Shown here in pieces: positions 34,304 through 42,262 of a DNA stretch of 64,000 nt. Both the position numbers and the translations under genes were made by a program. The stretch covers positions 3,286,001 through 3,350,000 of the forward strand of contig JAHBZQ010000001.1 in NCBI GenBank assembly GCA_019635355.1. Reading direction: 5' to 3'. Every line of letters begins with the position of its first letter. Positions within the stretch are counted from its first letter, which is position 1. Source of the stretch: Rhizobacter sp. (GTDB lineage Bacteria > Pseudomonadota > Gammaproteobacteria > Burkholderiales > Burkholderiaceae_C). The notes under the pieces were generated by a model. It made no database searches. It saw only the letters and a list, made by a program, of their open reading frames with translations, and was not told the DNA's origin.

Positions 34304-35157
34304 TCTTCATCGACCTGGAACACAAGCGGCCCACGGACCATGACATTCCGGGGTGGACGCCTTGGACGCAAGCGGAGTGGGACGCTTGGCTGGCGAAGTC
34401 GGCGCAGCTGGTGATCGACATGGCGGCATTGCAGGCCGCAGGGAAGCGCGAGGAACGCAACGCCCTGATCGATGCCAACGGCGCACATTGGGGAGCGCTG
34501 AAGGATTGGATGTTGGCGCTGTCGGGAGGCAAGTGTTGGTTCTCTGAGACGCGGCAGCCGTACTCGCACTACGACATAGAGCACTTCCGCCCGAAGAAGT
34601 CGGCAAAGGCGCTTGATGGCACGGAGCGTGACGGCTACTGGTGGTTGGCCTTCAACTACATGAACTTTCGGGTCTGCGGCAACGTCGGCAATCGCAAGAA
34701 GGGCGGCTGGTTTCCTTTGCAGCAGGGCTCGCTGTGCTCGACGTTCGACGCACGTTGCGAGGAGTCTGAGGCGCCCTACCTGCTCGACCCGATCGACGAC
34801 GACGATGTGTCGCTCATCGCCTTCGACGAGGAGGGCAAGCTCATCACAATGCCGGGTAGTTCCCTGTGGGAGCAAGAACGCGTGAGTGAGACTGTCAAGC
34901 GGCTGAAGCTGAACGAGCATGTGCCGCTGGCAGAGGCGCGACGCAGCGTTTGGCAGAAGGTCGATGCCCTCATTGAAGACTTCCTGATCGCGAAGGCCAA
35001 GTGCGCAGGCGGCAAGAACCCTGCTGCGAAGGCCAAGCTCTTGGAGGTGCGTGCGAAGGTTCGCGAGCTCACGCACCGGTCGGCCGAGTTGTCGTCGGTG
35101 GCGCGGTGGTGCCTGCAGGTTCGCAACGAGCCGCAGCTGTTGAAGCTGGTGGCCTGA
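34300..35157 (+). CDS. HNH-type nuclease partner of the AAA ATPase (PtuB-like)
   Basis: A 285-residue protein with an HNH/treble-clef core: C79 in 'GKCWFSETRQPYSHYDIEHF' and the EHFRPK motif (H95), then 'YWWLAFNYMNFRVCGNVGNR' with C126 and N128. The DIEHFRPK...WWLAFNY pattern is what I know from HNH proteins paired with ATPases in Septu and retron-Ec78 systems. It is translationally coupled to the ATPase. The C-terminal half is helical ('VSETVKRLKLNEHVPLAEAR') and probably binds the ATPase. Confidence 0.8.
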   Translation: MIFIDLEHKRPTDHDIPGWTPWTQAEWDAWLAKSAQLVIDMAALQAAGKREERNALIDANGAHWGALKDWMLALSGGKCWFSETRQPYSHYDIEHFRPKKSAKALDGTERDGYWWLAFNYMNFRVCGNVGNRKKGGWFPLQQGSLCSTFDARCEESEAPYLLDPIDDDDVSLIAFDEEGKLITMPGSSLWEQERVSETVKRLKLNEHVPLAEARRSVWQKVDALIEDFLIAKAKCAGGKNPAAKAKLLEVRAKVRELTHRSAELSSVARWCLQVRNEPQLLKLVA

Positions 35158-35171
35158 GCGAGGAGCGCGCA

Positions 35172-36298
35172 ATGCCCATCCATCACGCCATCTGGCGCGT
35201 CGGCGAACAGCCTGTGCCGCTTTTCTCCAGCCGACTAGCCAGCGAGCAGCAGCTCGAAGACATGATCGTGCGGGACCCGAGCATCCTGTCGAGCGAGTGG
35301 ATGCTCATCGGTCGCCAAGAGGTGACATCGCACAGTGGGCGTGTCGACCTCTTGGCGATCGCACCGGACGCCTCGCTTGTGTTGATCGAGCTCAAGCGCG
35401 ACCGCACGCCGCGCGAGATCATTGCCCAGGCGCTGGACTACGCCTCATGGGTCGAGCAGCTGACGCCGACCGCGTGGCGCAGATCTTCCCGCGGTTCTCC
35501 GGTGGTAAGAGCCTGGATGTTGCGTTCCAGGAGCGCTTCGGTGTGGAGCTCGACGAAGAGATGCTCAATCAGTCGCACCAGATCATCATCGTGGCCGCCG
35601 AGCTCGACCCGTCGACCGAACGCATCATCGGCTATCTGAATGCGCGGGACATCGCGATCAACGTCGTGTTCTTTCAGGTCGTCGAGCACGGCGCCGACAA
35701 GCTGCTGAGCCGGGCCTGGCTGATTGACCCCGGGGAGACCCAGGCCAACGTGGTCACCACCACGGCCACGGGGCACAAAGAGCCCTGGAACGGTGAGTTC
35801 TACGTGTCCTTCGGCGACGCAGCTTCGCGCAGCTGGGAAGATGCCCGGCGCTTCGGCTACATCAGCGGCGGTGGCGGAAGTTGGTACAGCCAGACCCTGA
35901 AGCTGCTGTCGCCCGGAGATCGCGTGTTGGTCAAGATCCTGAAGAAGGGCCACGTTGGCGTTGGCACGGTCCGGGAGTCGGTGCAACCCGTGAAGGACTT
36001 CAAGGTCCAGACGGACGGCGGCGAACAGCCGGCGTTGGTGGCGCTGAAGCACGCCGAGAAATACCGGCTGACTGCCGATGACCCGGAGCGCGCGGGGTAC
36101 TTCGTTCGGGTGAAGTGGCTCGACACCGTGCCGGAGAACAAGGCCGTCAACGAGGTGGGCTTGTTTGGCAACCAGAACACCATTTGCCAGCCGACGGCGC
36201 CCAAGTGGCGGCACACAGTCGAACGCCTCAAGGCCTCGTTTCCAGGCTGGTGCTGGAACTACTCGGACATGCGACAGGCAGCCTTACTCAAGAGCTGA
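35172..36298 (+). pseudogene. NucS-like PD-(D/E)XK nuclease, frameshifted
   Basis: The ATG at 35172 follows AGGAG and encodes an N-terminal nuclease: 'QLEDMIVRDPSILSSEWMLI', RVDLLAI and ELKRDR, the D...ExK arrangement of NucS-like enzymes. Near 35463-35468 the frame breaks. The continuation (VAQIFPRFSGGKSLD... to the stop at 36298) is in the -1 frame and includes 'GVELDEEMLNQSHQIIIVAAEL' (C-terminal half of the domain). It ends with a PUA/EVE-like segment 'GGSWYSQTLKLLSPGDRVLV'. Adding one G (ACGCC to ACGGCC) would restore L-T-A-D-R-V-A-Q-I. There is no slippery heptamer, so a real indel or a sequencing error is more likely than programmed frameshifting. Last gene of the island. Confidence 0.75.
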
Positions 36299-36396
36299 CA
36301 TCGCAGAATACGCGACTGACTGACCGCACCCAGTCTGAAGCTGTAGGTCGAGGCACGAGAACCCGGTGACCCCTGGCCGAGCGGCCTCGCTCCGCA

Positions 36397-36933
36397 TCAG
36401 CGCACCCGCAACCCCGCCCGAGTCGTCCTGAGCTCATGCCAACACGCCTCGCTGCACGCCCTGCCCAGCGGGCTCGTGCGCAGCGCCTCGTCGGCCGCGA
36501 TGATGCGCATGCGGCGCCGCAGCTCGCGCACCGTCTGCATGACGGTCCATGAGGCGACCGATGAGCAGACCTTCGGCACCTCGCTCGGTGACACGAGCGA
36601 GAGCACGAGGCCGGTGCAACGGCCGAGCGCCGTGCGAAGCGAATCGGTGTGGGCCTCGGTGATCTTGGAGCGGCGGCCTCGGCTCAGCTCGAGCGTGAGC
36701 CGCACGGCGCGCGTGGCACAGGCTTCGGTGTCGCGGTGGAGCAGGGCGAGGTCGAAGGCGTCGGCGGTGAGGTGGTCGTTGACCGCCTCGGGGCCCCACT
36801 TCTGCAGGCGCTGCTCGAGCTCGGCGGTGACGGATTCGAAGGCCATCGCCGCGGGTGGCAGGCTCGACGCACAGAGCGCGACGGCAGCGAGGGTGATGCA
36901 GGCTCGGGTGCGCAGGGAGGGCCGGAAGTTCAC
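36397..36933 (-). CDS. Hypothetical secreted protein
   Basis: From a GTG start at 36933 the product has 178 residues with a clear signal peptide ('RTRACITLAAVALCASSLPP', cleavage likely near AMA-FES). The mature part is helical, with six cysteines that may pair ('TEACATRAV', 'LGRCTGLVL', 'PKVCSSVASW', 'ACSEACWHEL'). No family is recognised. Upstream in-frame codons overlap the small basic gene at 36953-37066. Confidence 0.65.
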   Translation of the reverse strand: MNFRPSLRTRACITLAAVALCASSLPPAAMAFESVTAELEQRLQKWGPEAVNDHLTADAFDLALLHRDTEACATRAVRLTLELSRGRRSKITEAHTDSLRTALGRCTGLVLSLVSPSEVPKVCSSVASWTVMQTVRELRRRMRIIAADEALRTSPLGRACSEACWHELRTTRAGLRVR

Positions 36934-36952
36934 GGTCGCCCCGCGCCACCCA

Positions 36953-37066
36953 TCAGGACTTGGCCGGTGCCGGCTTGCCCGACTTGGCCTGCTTGGCAGC
37001 GCGCTTCTGGTCTTTTGCGCGTTTCTGCTTGATGCGGCGGATGCCGCGGTCTTTGTCTGCACTCAT
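36953..37066 (-). CDS. Small Lys/Arg/Ala-rich protein (37 aa)
   Basis: The ATG at 37066 is preceded by AGGAG at seven bases (AGGAGATCGAC), a strong ribosome binding site. The 37 residues run from MSADKDRGIRRIKQKRAK to PAPAKS with ~40% Lys+Arg. Similar very small basic proteins are annotated as hypothetical in other betaproteobacteria. It may bind nucleic acid or the ribosome. It is too short for most automated gene callers. Confidence 0.6.
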   Translation of the reverse strand: MSADKDRGIRRIKQKRAKDQKRAAKQAKSGKPAPAKS

Positions 37067-37146
37067 GTCGATCTCCTGGGGTGGGTGAACACGATATCGC
37101 GTCTCGATGGCATCGCGAGTGAGACCGGGGAATGACCAAAGCGTGC

Positions 37147-37527
37147 TCAGGGCTTGGGGCGACCCTGCAGCCTGATGAAGCCGCCAAACGCCGCCAGCGC
37201 CACCGAGGCCAGCGCGTAGAACAGCATGGCGCGGGGCGTGGCGCGAAACGCCAGCAGCGACAGCAAGGCGCCGAGCACGCCCACCACGATGACGTGTCGC
37301 CACGCCAGCGCCTTCGCAAAGCGCGCGGCGAGGTAGCCGCCCGAGACCGGCGGCACGAGAAAGCCCACCATGGAAATCACGCCGGTCGTGAGCTTCCACG
37401 CGTCGTGAGAGAGCCTGTCTTCGATGACCGCCATCACGCCGCCGAGCACGATGCCGGGCACCACGTAGCAGGTGACGAGGGCGAAGGCGATGACCTTCCA
37501 GTCGAGGGGTTTCTGAGGGGCCGTCAT
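37147..37527 (-). CDS. Small membrane protein
   Basis: A 126-residue protein starting MTAPQKPLDW with four hydrophobic segments: 'VIAFALVTCYVVPGIVLGGV', 'LTTGVISMVGFLVPPVSGGY', 'HVIVVGVLGALLSLLAF' and 'AMLFYALASVALAAFGGFI'. No family is recognised. A longer frame to 37635 runs through a dispersed repeat and is not a plausible start. Confidence 0.65.
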   Translation of the reverse strand: MTAPQKPLDWKVIAFALVTCYVVPGIVLGGVMAVIEDRLSHDAWKLTTGVISMVGFLVPPVSGGYLAARFAKALAWRHVIVVGVLGALLSLLAFRATPRAMLFYALASVALAAFGGFIRLQGRPKP

Positions 37528-37556
37528 GGCCGGATGATCGCAGCGATTGACACCTG

Positions 37557-37660
37557 GCTTCGACAAGCTCAGCCCGAACGGGTTCAAGGTCATGATGGTT
37601 CTTGGCAGTCCCTTCGACGGACGGGCCTTCGACAAGCTCAGGCCCGGCTCAGGGCGAACG
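37557..37660. repeat. Dispersed palindromic repeat, copy 3 (compound)
   Basis: Two cores in the same orientation: CTTCGACAAGCTCAGCCC followed by GAACGGG (37558-37582), and CTTCGACAAGCTCAGGCCC (37628-37646) followed by GGCTCAGGGCGAACGGGG. The space holds a fragment of the opposite arm. It lies in the gap between the small membrane protein and yjbQ. Confidence 0.8.
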
Positions 37661-37676
37661 GGGTGAGGTATGGCGG

Positions 37677-38099
37677 CTACTCGCCCAGCAGGTGCAGCAC
37701 CACGTCACGCCGGTGCGGCCGCACGCGGTGCTCCCACAGGTAGAGGCCTTGCCAGGTGCCGAGCGCGAGCCGGCCCTCGACGAGCGGCACCGAGAGCTGC
37801 ACCGCCGTGAGCGCCGCGCGCACGTGCGCGGGCATGTCGTCGGGGCCTTCGTCCTGGTGGCGAAAGAGCGTGTCGCCATCGGGCACGAGGCGCGCGAAGA
37901 AGCGGTCGAGGTCGCCGCGCACGTCGGGGTCGGCGTTTTCCTGGATCAGCAGGCTCGCCGAGGTATGGCGCACGAACACGGTGAGCAGCCCCTCGCGCAG
38001 CCCGCTCGCGGCGACCCAGTCGCACACGGGGCGGGTGATCTCCACCAGCCCACGGCCGCGGGTCGGGATGTGAAGCGTGGTGTGTGACTGTTGCAGCAT
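37677..38099 (-). CDS. YjbQ family protein (secondary thiamine-phosphate synthase-like)
   Basis: A 140-residue UPF0047/YjbQ protein. Signature motifs are 'LTVFVRHTSASLLIQENADP', 'LFRHQDEGPDDMPAHVRAAL' and 'LALGTWQGLYLWEHR'. The family is highly conserved, forms trimers, and shows weak thiamine phosphate synthase activity in E. coli. The physiological role is unsettled. Confidence 0.9.
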   Translation of the reverse strand: MLQQSHTTLHIPTRGRGLVEITRPVCDWVAASGLREGLLTVFVRHTSASLLIQENADPDVRGDLDRFFARLVPDGDTLFRHQDEGPDDMPAHVRAALTAVQLSVPLVEGRLALGTWQGLYLWEHRVRPHRRDVVLHLLGE

Positions 38100-38141
38100 G
38101 GCGCCAGCAAATTTACGCCAGTCGGTGCATGCTCGCGCCCC

Positions 38142-39155
38142 ATGGATTCACTCTCGCAGATTGCACTGGGCGCTGCCGTCGGGGTGGCGGTGATGGGGCG
38201 CCGCACCGCGGTGTGGAAGCCGGCGCTGTGGGGCGCGGTGTGCGGCACGCTGCCCGACCTCGACGTCTTCATCGACCACGGCGACGCGATCCGCAACATG
38301 GTGCTGCACCGCTCGGAGTCGCACGCGCTCTTCTGGCTCTCGCTGCTCTCGCTGCCGCTGGCGGCGCTGATCGCGCGGCTGCACGGCGAGTGGGCGTTGT
38401 GGCGGCGCTGGTGGCTGGCGGTGTGGCTCGCGTTCGTGACCCACCCGCTGCTCGACGCCATGACGGTCTACGGCACGCGCCTGCTGCTGCCCTTCACCGA
38501 CCAGCCGTATGCGGTGGGCAGCATCTTCATCATCGACCCGCTCTACACCGTGCCGGTGCTGGTGGGCGGCCTGTGGGCGCTCTTCTCGCGCGGCAGCGCC
38601 CGGGGGCTGAAGGCCAACGCGGTGGGCCTTGCGCTCGGCACCGCCTACCTCGCCTGGAGCGCCGCGGCGCAGGCGCACGTGGAGCGTGTCGCGCACGCCG
38701 CGCTGCAGGCGCAGGGCGTGAAGGCCACGCAGGTGCTGGTGACGCCCACCCCCTTCAACACCCTGCTGTGGCGCGTGGTGGCCATCGAGGGCGACCGCTA
38801 CCACGAAGGCTTCCGCTCGCTGCTCGACGGCGATCGGCCGATGCAGTTCGACCCTTTCCCGCGCGCCCTGGGCCTCCTGCCCGAGCTGCAGGCGATCAAC
38901 GGGGTGCAGCGCGTCACCGCCTTCAGCCGCGGCTACTTCAAGCTGCACGAGGACGCCGCCCGCCTCGTCATCACCGACCTGCGCATGGGCCAGGAGCCCA
39001 CCTACACCTTCAGCTTCGCGGTGGCCGAACGGCACAGCCGGGCCACGCCGCTGCAGCCGCCCATTCCCCAGGGCCGCCGGCCCGACGACATGAAGCGTGC
39101 GCTCTCGTGGCTGTGGCGGCGCGCGCTGGGTGAGCCGCTGCCGCCGCCGCGCTGA
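38142..39155 (+). CDS. YdjM/YbcI-type membrane-bound metal-dependent hydrolase (DUF457)
   Basis: A 337-residue protein. The N-terminal half has the family motif 'MDSLSQIALGAAVGVAVMGR', 'GTLPDLDVFIDHGDAI', 'HRSESHALF' and 'FVTHPLLDAMTVYGT', with His/Asp residues that probably bind metal, spread over four to five membrane segments. The C-terminal ~140 residues are a soluble domain ('TPFNTLLWRVVAIEGDRYHE'). The substrate is unknown. The ATG at 38142 gives the conserved N-terminus. Confidence 0.85.
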   Translation: MDSLSQIALGAAVGVAVMGRRTAVWKPALWGAVCGTLPDLDVFIDHGDAIRNMVLHRSESHALFWLSLLSLPLAALIARLHGEWALWRRWWLAVWLAFVTHPLLDAMTVYGTRLLLPFTDQPYAVGSIFIIDPLYTVPVLVGGLWALFSRGSARGLKANAVGLALGTAYLAWSAAAQAHVERVAHAALQAQGVKATQVLVTPTPFNTLLWRVVAIEGDRYHEGFRSLLDGDRPMQFDPFPRALGLLPELQAINGVQRVTAFSRGYFKLHEDAARLVITDLRMGQEPTYTFSFAVAERHSRATPLQPPIPQGRRPDDMKRALSWLWRRALGEPLPPPR

Positions 39156-39250
39156 GCCGGCGGCTGAAATGAGCAATCCGCCCACCCTTCGACGACCCAC
39201 GGGAACATAATCCGTGCTGGCGCATCCACATTGGGATGCAGGAGCCCCAA

Positions 39251-39499
39251 ATGAAGCGACGCCAACCCATCAGTGAAGCCCGCATGCTGGATGCCGAAGC
39301 CCGCTTTCCGGAGTTGGCCGCCCAGGCCGGACGCGCTGCGCACGAGCGTACCCTGGCGTCGACGGGGCGGGTGGTCAAAGCCATCAAGGGACAGGTGATC
39401 GAGGCCAAGAACGACGGGTCGATCCGGGTGCTGCAGCAATTGCCGCCCGCCACCCCGGTCAAGAAAGGCCTGGTTCTCGTTCGCCGCGGCTCGCGTTGA
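39251..39499 (+). CDS. Putative antitoxin of a zeta-toxin pair
   Basis: An 82-residue protein (MKRRQPISEARMLDAEARF at the start) encoded one base upstream of the zeta-like toxin. It contains 'LASTGRVVKAIKGQVIEAKN' and 'IRVLQQLPPATPVKKGLVLV', as in small proteins found next to zeta-family kinases in other proteobacteria. Assignment as the antitoxin rests mainly on position. The ATG at 39251 is used rather than an upstream ATG at 39236. Confidence 0.6.
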   Translation: MKRRQPISEARMLDAEARFPELAAQAGRAAHERTLASTGRVVKAIKGQVIEAKNDGSIRVLQQLPPATPVKKGLVLVRRGSR

Positions 39500-39500
39500 G

Positions 39501-40244
39501 TTGACACAGGCTCGCCCGCGCCTGCGCATGTTTGCCGGCCCGAATGGGTCGGGCAAGAGCACGATCCTGTCGGAGCTGAAGGAAGAATGGATCGGCGTGT
39601 ATATCAACGCCGACGACATCGAGAAGGTGCTGAAGCAAACCGGCGAGCTCAACCTGGCCGACTACGAGTTGATCCGCGCACCCGGCGACAGGCTGCACCA
39701 CCAGTTCGCCCATTCCCCCTTGCTGGCGAAGGCAGGCGTCACACATCTGGCAAACCAGGTCGCAGTTGATGGTTTCGTGATCCGTTTCGGCCAGGTTCCC
39801 GTCAACTCCTATTTCGCATCCGAGATCGCCGACTACATCCGGAACGAATTGCTGGCCCAGGGCACCTCATTCACCTTCGAGACGGTGATGTCACACGAGG
39901 GCAAGGTCGCGTTCATGGCCAAGGCCCAGGCGGCGGGCTACCGCACTTACCTCTATTTCGTGGCGACCGAGAGTCCCACGATTAACGTCGAGCGCGTCAA
40001 GCAGCGCGTCGAGCAGGGCGGCCACCCCGTCGAACCCGTCAAGATCGTGGAGCGGTATCACCGCTCCATCGAACTGCTGGAGTCGGCCACCAATGCCGCC
40101 GATCGGGCCTACATCTTCGACAACTCAGGCGAAGCACACCTGCTGGTTGCCGAAGTCACCGCCGGCCAGGAGATGAAGATCCACGCGGACGCGTTGCCGC
40201 GCTGGTTCACCCAGTCACCCCTCTGGGCCGCATTCCAACCCTGA
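39501..40244 (+). CDS. Zeta toxin family kinase
   Basis: A 247-residue P-loop protein with Walker A GPNGSGKS (residues 13-20), 'VYINADDIEKVLKQTG' and 'FTFETVMSHEGKVAFMAKAQ'. These are zeta-family motifs, where D of NADD and the ETV region bind UDP-N-acetylglucosamine. Zeta toxins phosphorylate that cell-wall precursor. The best start is TTG at 39501, one base after the antitoxin stop; a later ATG would cut the first beta strand. TTG may keep toxin levels low. Confidence 0.75.
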   Translation: MTQARPRLRMFAGPNGSGKSTILSELKEEWIGVYINADDIEKVLKQTGELNLADYELIRAPGDRLHHQFAHSPLLAKAGVTHLANQVAVDGFVIRFGQVPVNSYFASEIADYIRNELLAQGTSFTFETVMSHEGKVAFMAKAQAAGYRTYLYFVATESPTINVERVKQRVEQGGHPVEPVKIVERYHRSIELLESATNAADRAYIFDNSGEAHLLVAEVTAGQEMKIHADALPRWFTQSPLWAAFQP

Positions 40245-40329
40245 CGGCCCGGGGCTTCGGGCTCGTGGCCCATACGCGGCAAAGCCGACACTGCTCGCTG
40301 GGAATCGGCCCGGGCGCTATGCTGAGCCC

Positions 40330-40443
40330 GTGGACACCAACGCCATCGTCTCCCATGCCCGTCTGGCCCCGCTGGCCATGACCTTCGGGGAGCACCTGGC
40401 CGCCTCCGTGCGCGGCCTGCCCTGCGCGCCGCCCGGTCGTTGA
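40330..40443 (+). CDS. Possible 37-residue ORF in the gap upstream of hpd
   Basis: In the 261-base gap between the toxin gene and hpd, a GTG at 40330 opens 37 codons ('VDTNAIVSHARLAPLAMTFG' to a Pro-Gly-Arg end). No ribosome binding site precedes it, and no family is recognised. It may be a chance frame. A TATGCT hexamer just upstream (40318-40323) could instead be the -10 box of a transcript leading into hpd. Confidence 0.2.
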   Translation: MDTNAIVSHARLAPLAMTFGEHLAASVRGLPCAPPGR

Positions 40444-40505
40444 GCGCCCGGCGGTTCTTCGCCTGAACGAACCGCGCCCTCAACCACCTCGCACAGGAGC
40501 ACACC

Positions 40506-41597
40506 ATGCCCGATCTCTTCGACAACCCCATGGGCTTGATGGGGTTCGAGTTCGTCGAATTCGCCTCGCCCACGCCCCACACCCTGGAGCCGCTCTTCGA
40601 GCAGATGGGCTTCAGCCTCGTCGCCCGCCACCGCAGCAAAGACGTGCTGCTCTACCGCCAGGGCGACATCAACTTCATCGTCAACCGCGAACCCAAGAGC
40701 CTGGCCGGCTACTTCGCCGCCGAGCACGGGCCGAGCGCCTGTGCGATGGCCTTCCGCGTGAAGGATTCGCACAAGGCCTACTACCGCGCCATCGAGCTTG
40801 GCGCGCAGCCGGTCGACGTGCCCACGGGGCCGATGGAGCTCAAGCTGCCCGCGATCAAGGGCATTGGCGGTGCGCCGCTGTACCTGATCGACCGCTATGA
40901 AGACGGCAAGAGCATCTACGACATCGACTTCGAGTTCCTGCCGGCCTTCCAAGACCCCGCGGCGCGCCACCCGCGAGGCCACGGCTTCAAGATCATCGAC
41001 CACCTCACGCACAACGTGTACCGGGGGCGCATGGCCTTCTGGGGCGGCTTCTACGAGAAGCTCTTCAACTTCCGCGAGATCCGCTACTTCGACATCCAGG
41101 GCGAGTACACCGGCCTGACCAGCCGCGCGATGACGGCGCCCGACGGGCTGATCCGCATCCCACTCAACGAAGAGGCGGGCAAGGGCTCGGGGCAGATCGA
41201 AGAGTTTTTGATGAAGTTCAACGGCGAGGGCATCCAGCACATTGCGCTCTTGACCGACGACCTGATCGCAAGCGTCGACGCGCTGCAGCTGGCCGGCGTG
41301 AAGCTGCAGACCGCGCCGAACGACATCTACTACGAGATGCTCGCCGAGCGACTGCCCGGCCACGGCGAGCCGGTGAAGGAACTGCAGACAAGGGGCATCC
41401 TGCTCGACGGCAGCACGGCGAATGGCGAGAAGCGTTTGCTGCTGCAGATCTTCTCGGCCAACGTGCTGGGCCCGGTGTTCTTCGAGTTCATCCAGCGCAA
41501 GGCCGACGAAGGTTTCGGCGAAGGCAACTTCAAAGCGCTCTTCGAATCGCTCGAGCGCGACCAGATCCGCCGCGGCGCACTCAAGGTGGAGGCATGA
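40506..41597 (+). CDS. hpd: 4-hydroxyphenylpyruvate dioxygenase
   Basis: A 363-residue two-module dioxygenase that turns 4-hydroxyphenylpyruvate into homogentisate in tyrosine degradation. Iron ligands are H166 ('DHLTHNVYRGRM'), H245 ('GIQHIALLTDD') and E327 ('FFEFIQRKADEGFGEGNFKA'), with the same spacing (79 and 82) as in Pseudomonas HPPD. An AGGAG precedes the start. It overlaps a VOC gene by four bases. The downstream homogentisate pathway genes are not in the window. Confidence 0.95.
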   Translation: MPDLFDNPMGLMGFEFVEFASPTPHTLEPLFEQMGFSLVARHRSKDVLLYRQGDINFIVNREPKSLAGYFAAEHGPSACAMAFRVKDSHKAYYRAIELGAQPVDVPTGPMELKLPAIKGIGGAPLYLIDRYEDGKSIYDIDFEFLPAFQDPAARHPRGHGFKIIDHLTHNVYRGRMAFWGGFYEKLFNFREIRYFDIQGEYTGLTSRAMTAPDGLIRIPLNEEAGKGSGQIEEFLMKFNGEGIQHIALLTDDLIASVDALQLAGVKLQTAPNDIYYEMLAERLPGHGEPVKELQTRGILLDGSTANGEKRLLLQIFSANVLGPVFFEFIQRKADEGFGEGNFKALFESLERDQIRRGALKVEA

Positions 41598-42145
41598 CCA
41601 TGGAACTGAAAACCGAACGCATCCACCACGTCGCGTATCGATGCAAGGACGCGAAGGAAACCGTGCTCTGGTACGAGAAGATGCTCAACTTCAAGTTCCA
41701 GCTCGCCATCGCCGAAGACCGCGTGCCGTCGACGAAGGAGCCCGACCCGTACATGCACATCTTTCTCGATGCAGGCGGCGGCAACGTGCTGGCCTTCTTC
41801 GAGCTGCCGACCAAGCCGCCGATGGGGCGCGACCCCAACACGCCCGAGTGGGTGCAGCACATCGCCTTCCGCGTGAAGGACCGCGAGACGCTGCTCGCCT
41901 ACAAGGCCCACCTCGAAGCGCAAGGCGTGAGCGTGCTCGGCATCACCGACCACGGCGCCTTCCACTCGATCTATTTCTTCGACCCCAACGGGCACCGGGT
42001 GGAGCTGGCCTGCCCCGACCCGGAGGAAGAGGCCACGATCCAACGGCTCGACGCGGTGAAGTGGGACATGCTCGAAGAATGGAGCCGCACGAAGCGTGCG
42101 CCGAAGCACGCGGACTTCTTGCACGCGCGGGAGTTCAAGGGCTGA
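41594..42145 (+). CDS. VOC family protein coupled to hpd
   Basis: A 183-residue protein with two VOC modules that retain the four metal ligands typical of extradiol-type enzymes: His in 'IHHVAYRCKDAKETVLWYEK', Glu in 'VLAFFELP', His in 'WVQHIAFRVKD', Glu in 'GHRVELACPDPEEE'. It shares ATGA (41594-41597) with hpd, so the two are translated together. A ring-cleaving or lactoylglutathione-type activity is possible. The link to tyrosine degradation is inferred from context. Confidence 0.8.
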   Translation: MTMELKTERIHHVAYRCKDAKETVLWYEKMLNFKFQLAIAEDRVPSTKEPDPYMHIFLDAGGGNVLAFFELPTKPPMGRDPNTPEWVQHIAFRVKDRETLLAYKAHLEAQGVSVLGITDHGAFHSIYFFDPNGHRVELACPDPEEEATIQRLDAVKWDMLEEWSRTKRAPKHADFLHAREFKG

Positions 42146-42161
42146 GCCAGCGCTGTGCGCA

Positions 42162-42246
42162 GGCTTCGACAAGCTCAGCCCGAACGGTGGCAAGGCCACC
42201 CACCCGTTCGCCCTGAGCCTGCCTGTCCTGAGCTTGTCGAAGGGTC
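42162..42246. repeat. Dispersed palindromic repeat, copy 4 (compound)
   Basis: Plus-orientation core GCTTCGACAAGCTCAGCCC followed by GAACGG (42162-42187), then a central spacer and the opposite arm CCGTTCGCCCTGAGCC with CCTGAGCTTGTCGAAGGG. It lies between the hpd-VOC operon and the convergent monooxygenase gene and may serve as a bidirectional transcription stop. Confidence 0.8.
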
Positions 42247-42262
42247 GAAGGGCCCTTGCCCG

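Noticed and set aside
35440..35490. Programmed -1 frameshift in the NucS-like gene
   Set aside because: No X-XXY-YYZ slippery sequence and no clear downstream pseudoknot. A one-base deletion explains the break more simply.
24719..36396. Integrative element or prophage boundaries around the defence island
   Set aside because: No integrase, tRNA, or flanking direct repeat could be found at either end. Acquisition by homologous recombination remains possible.
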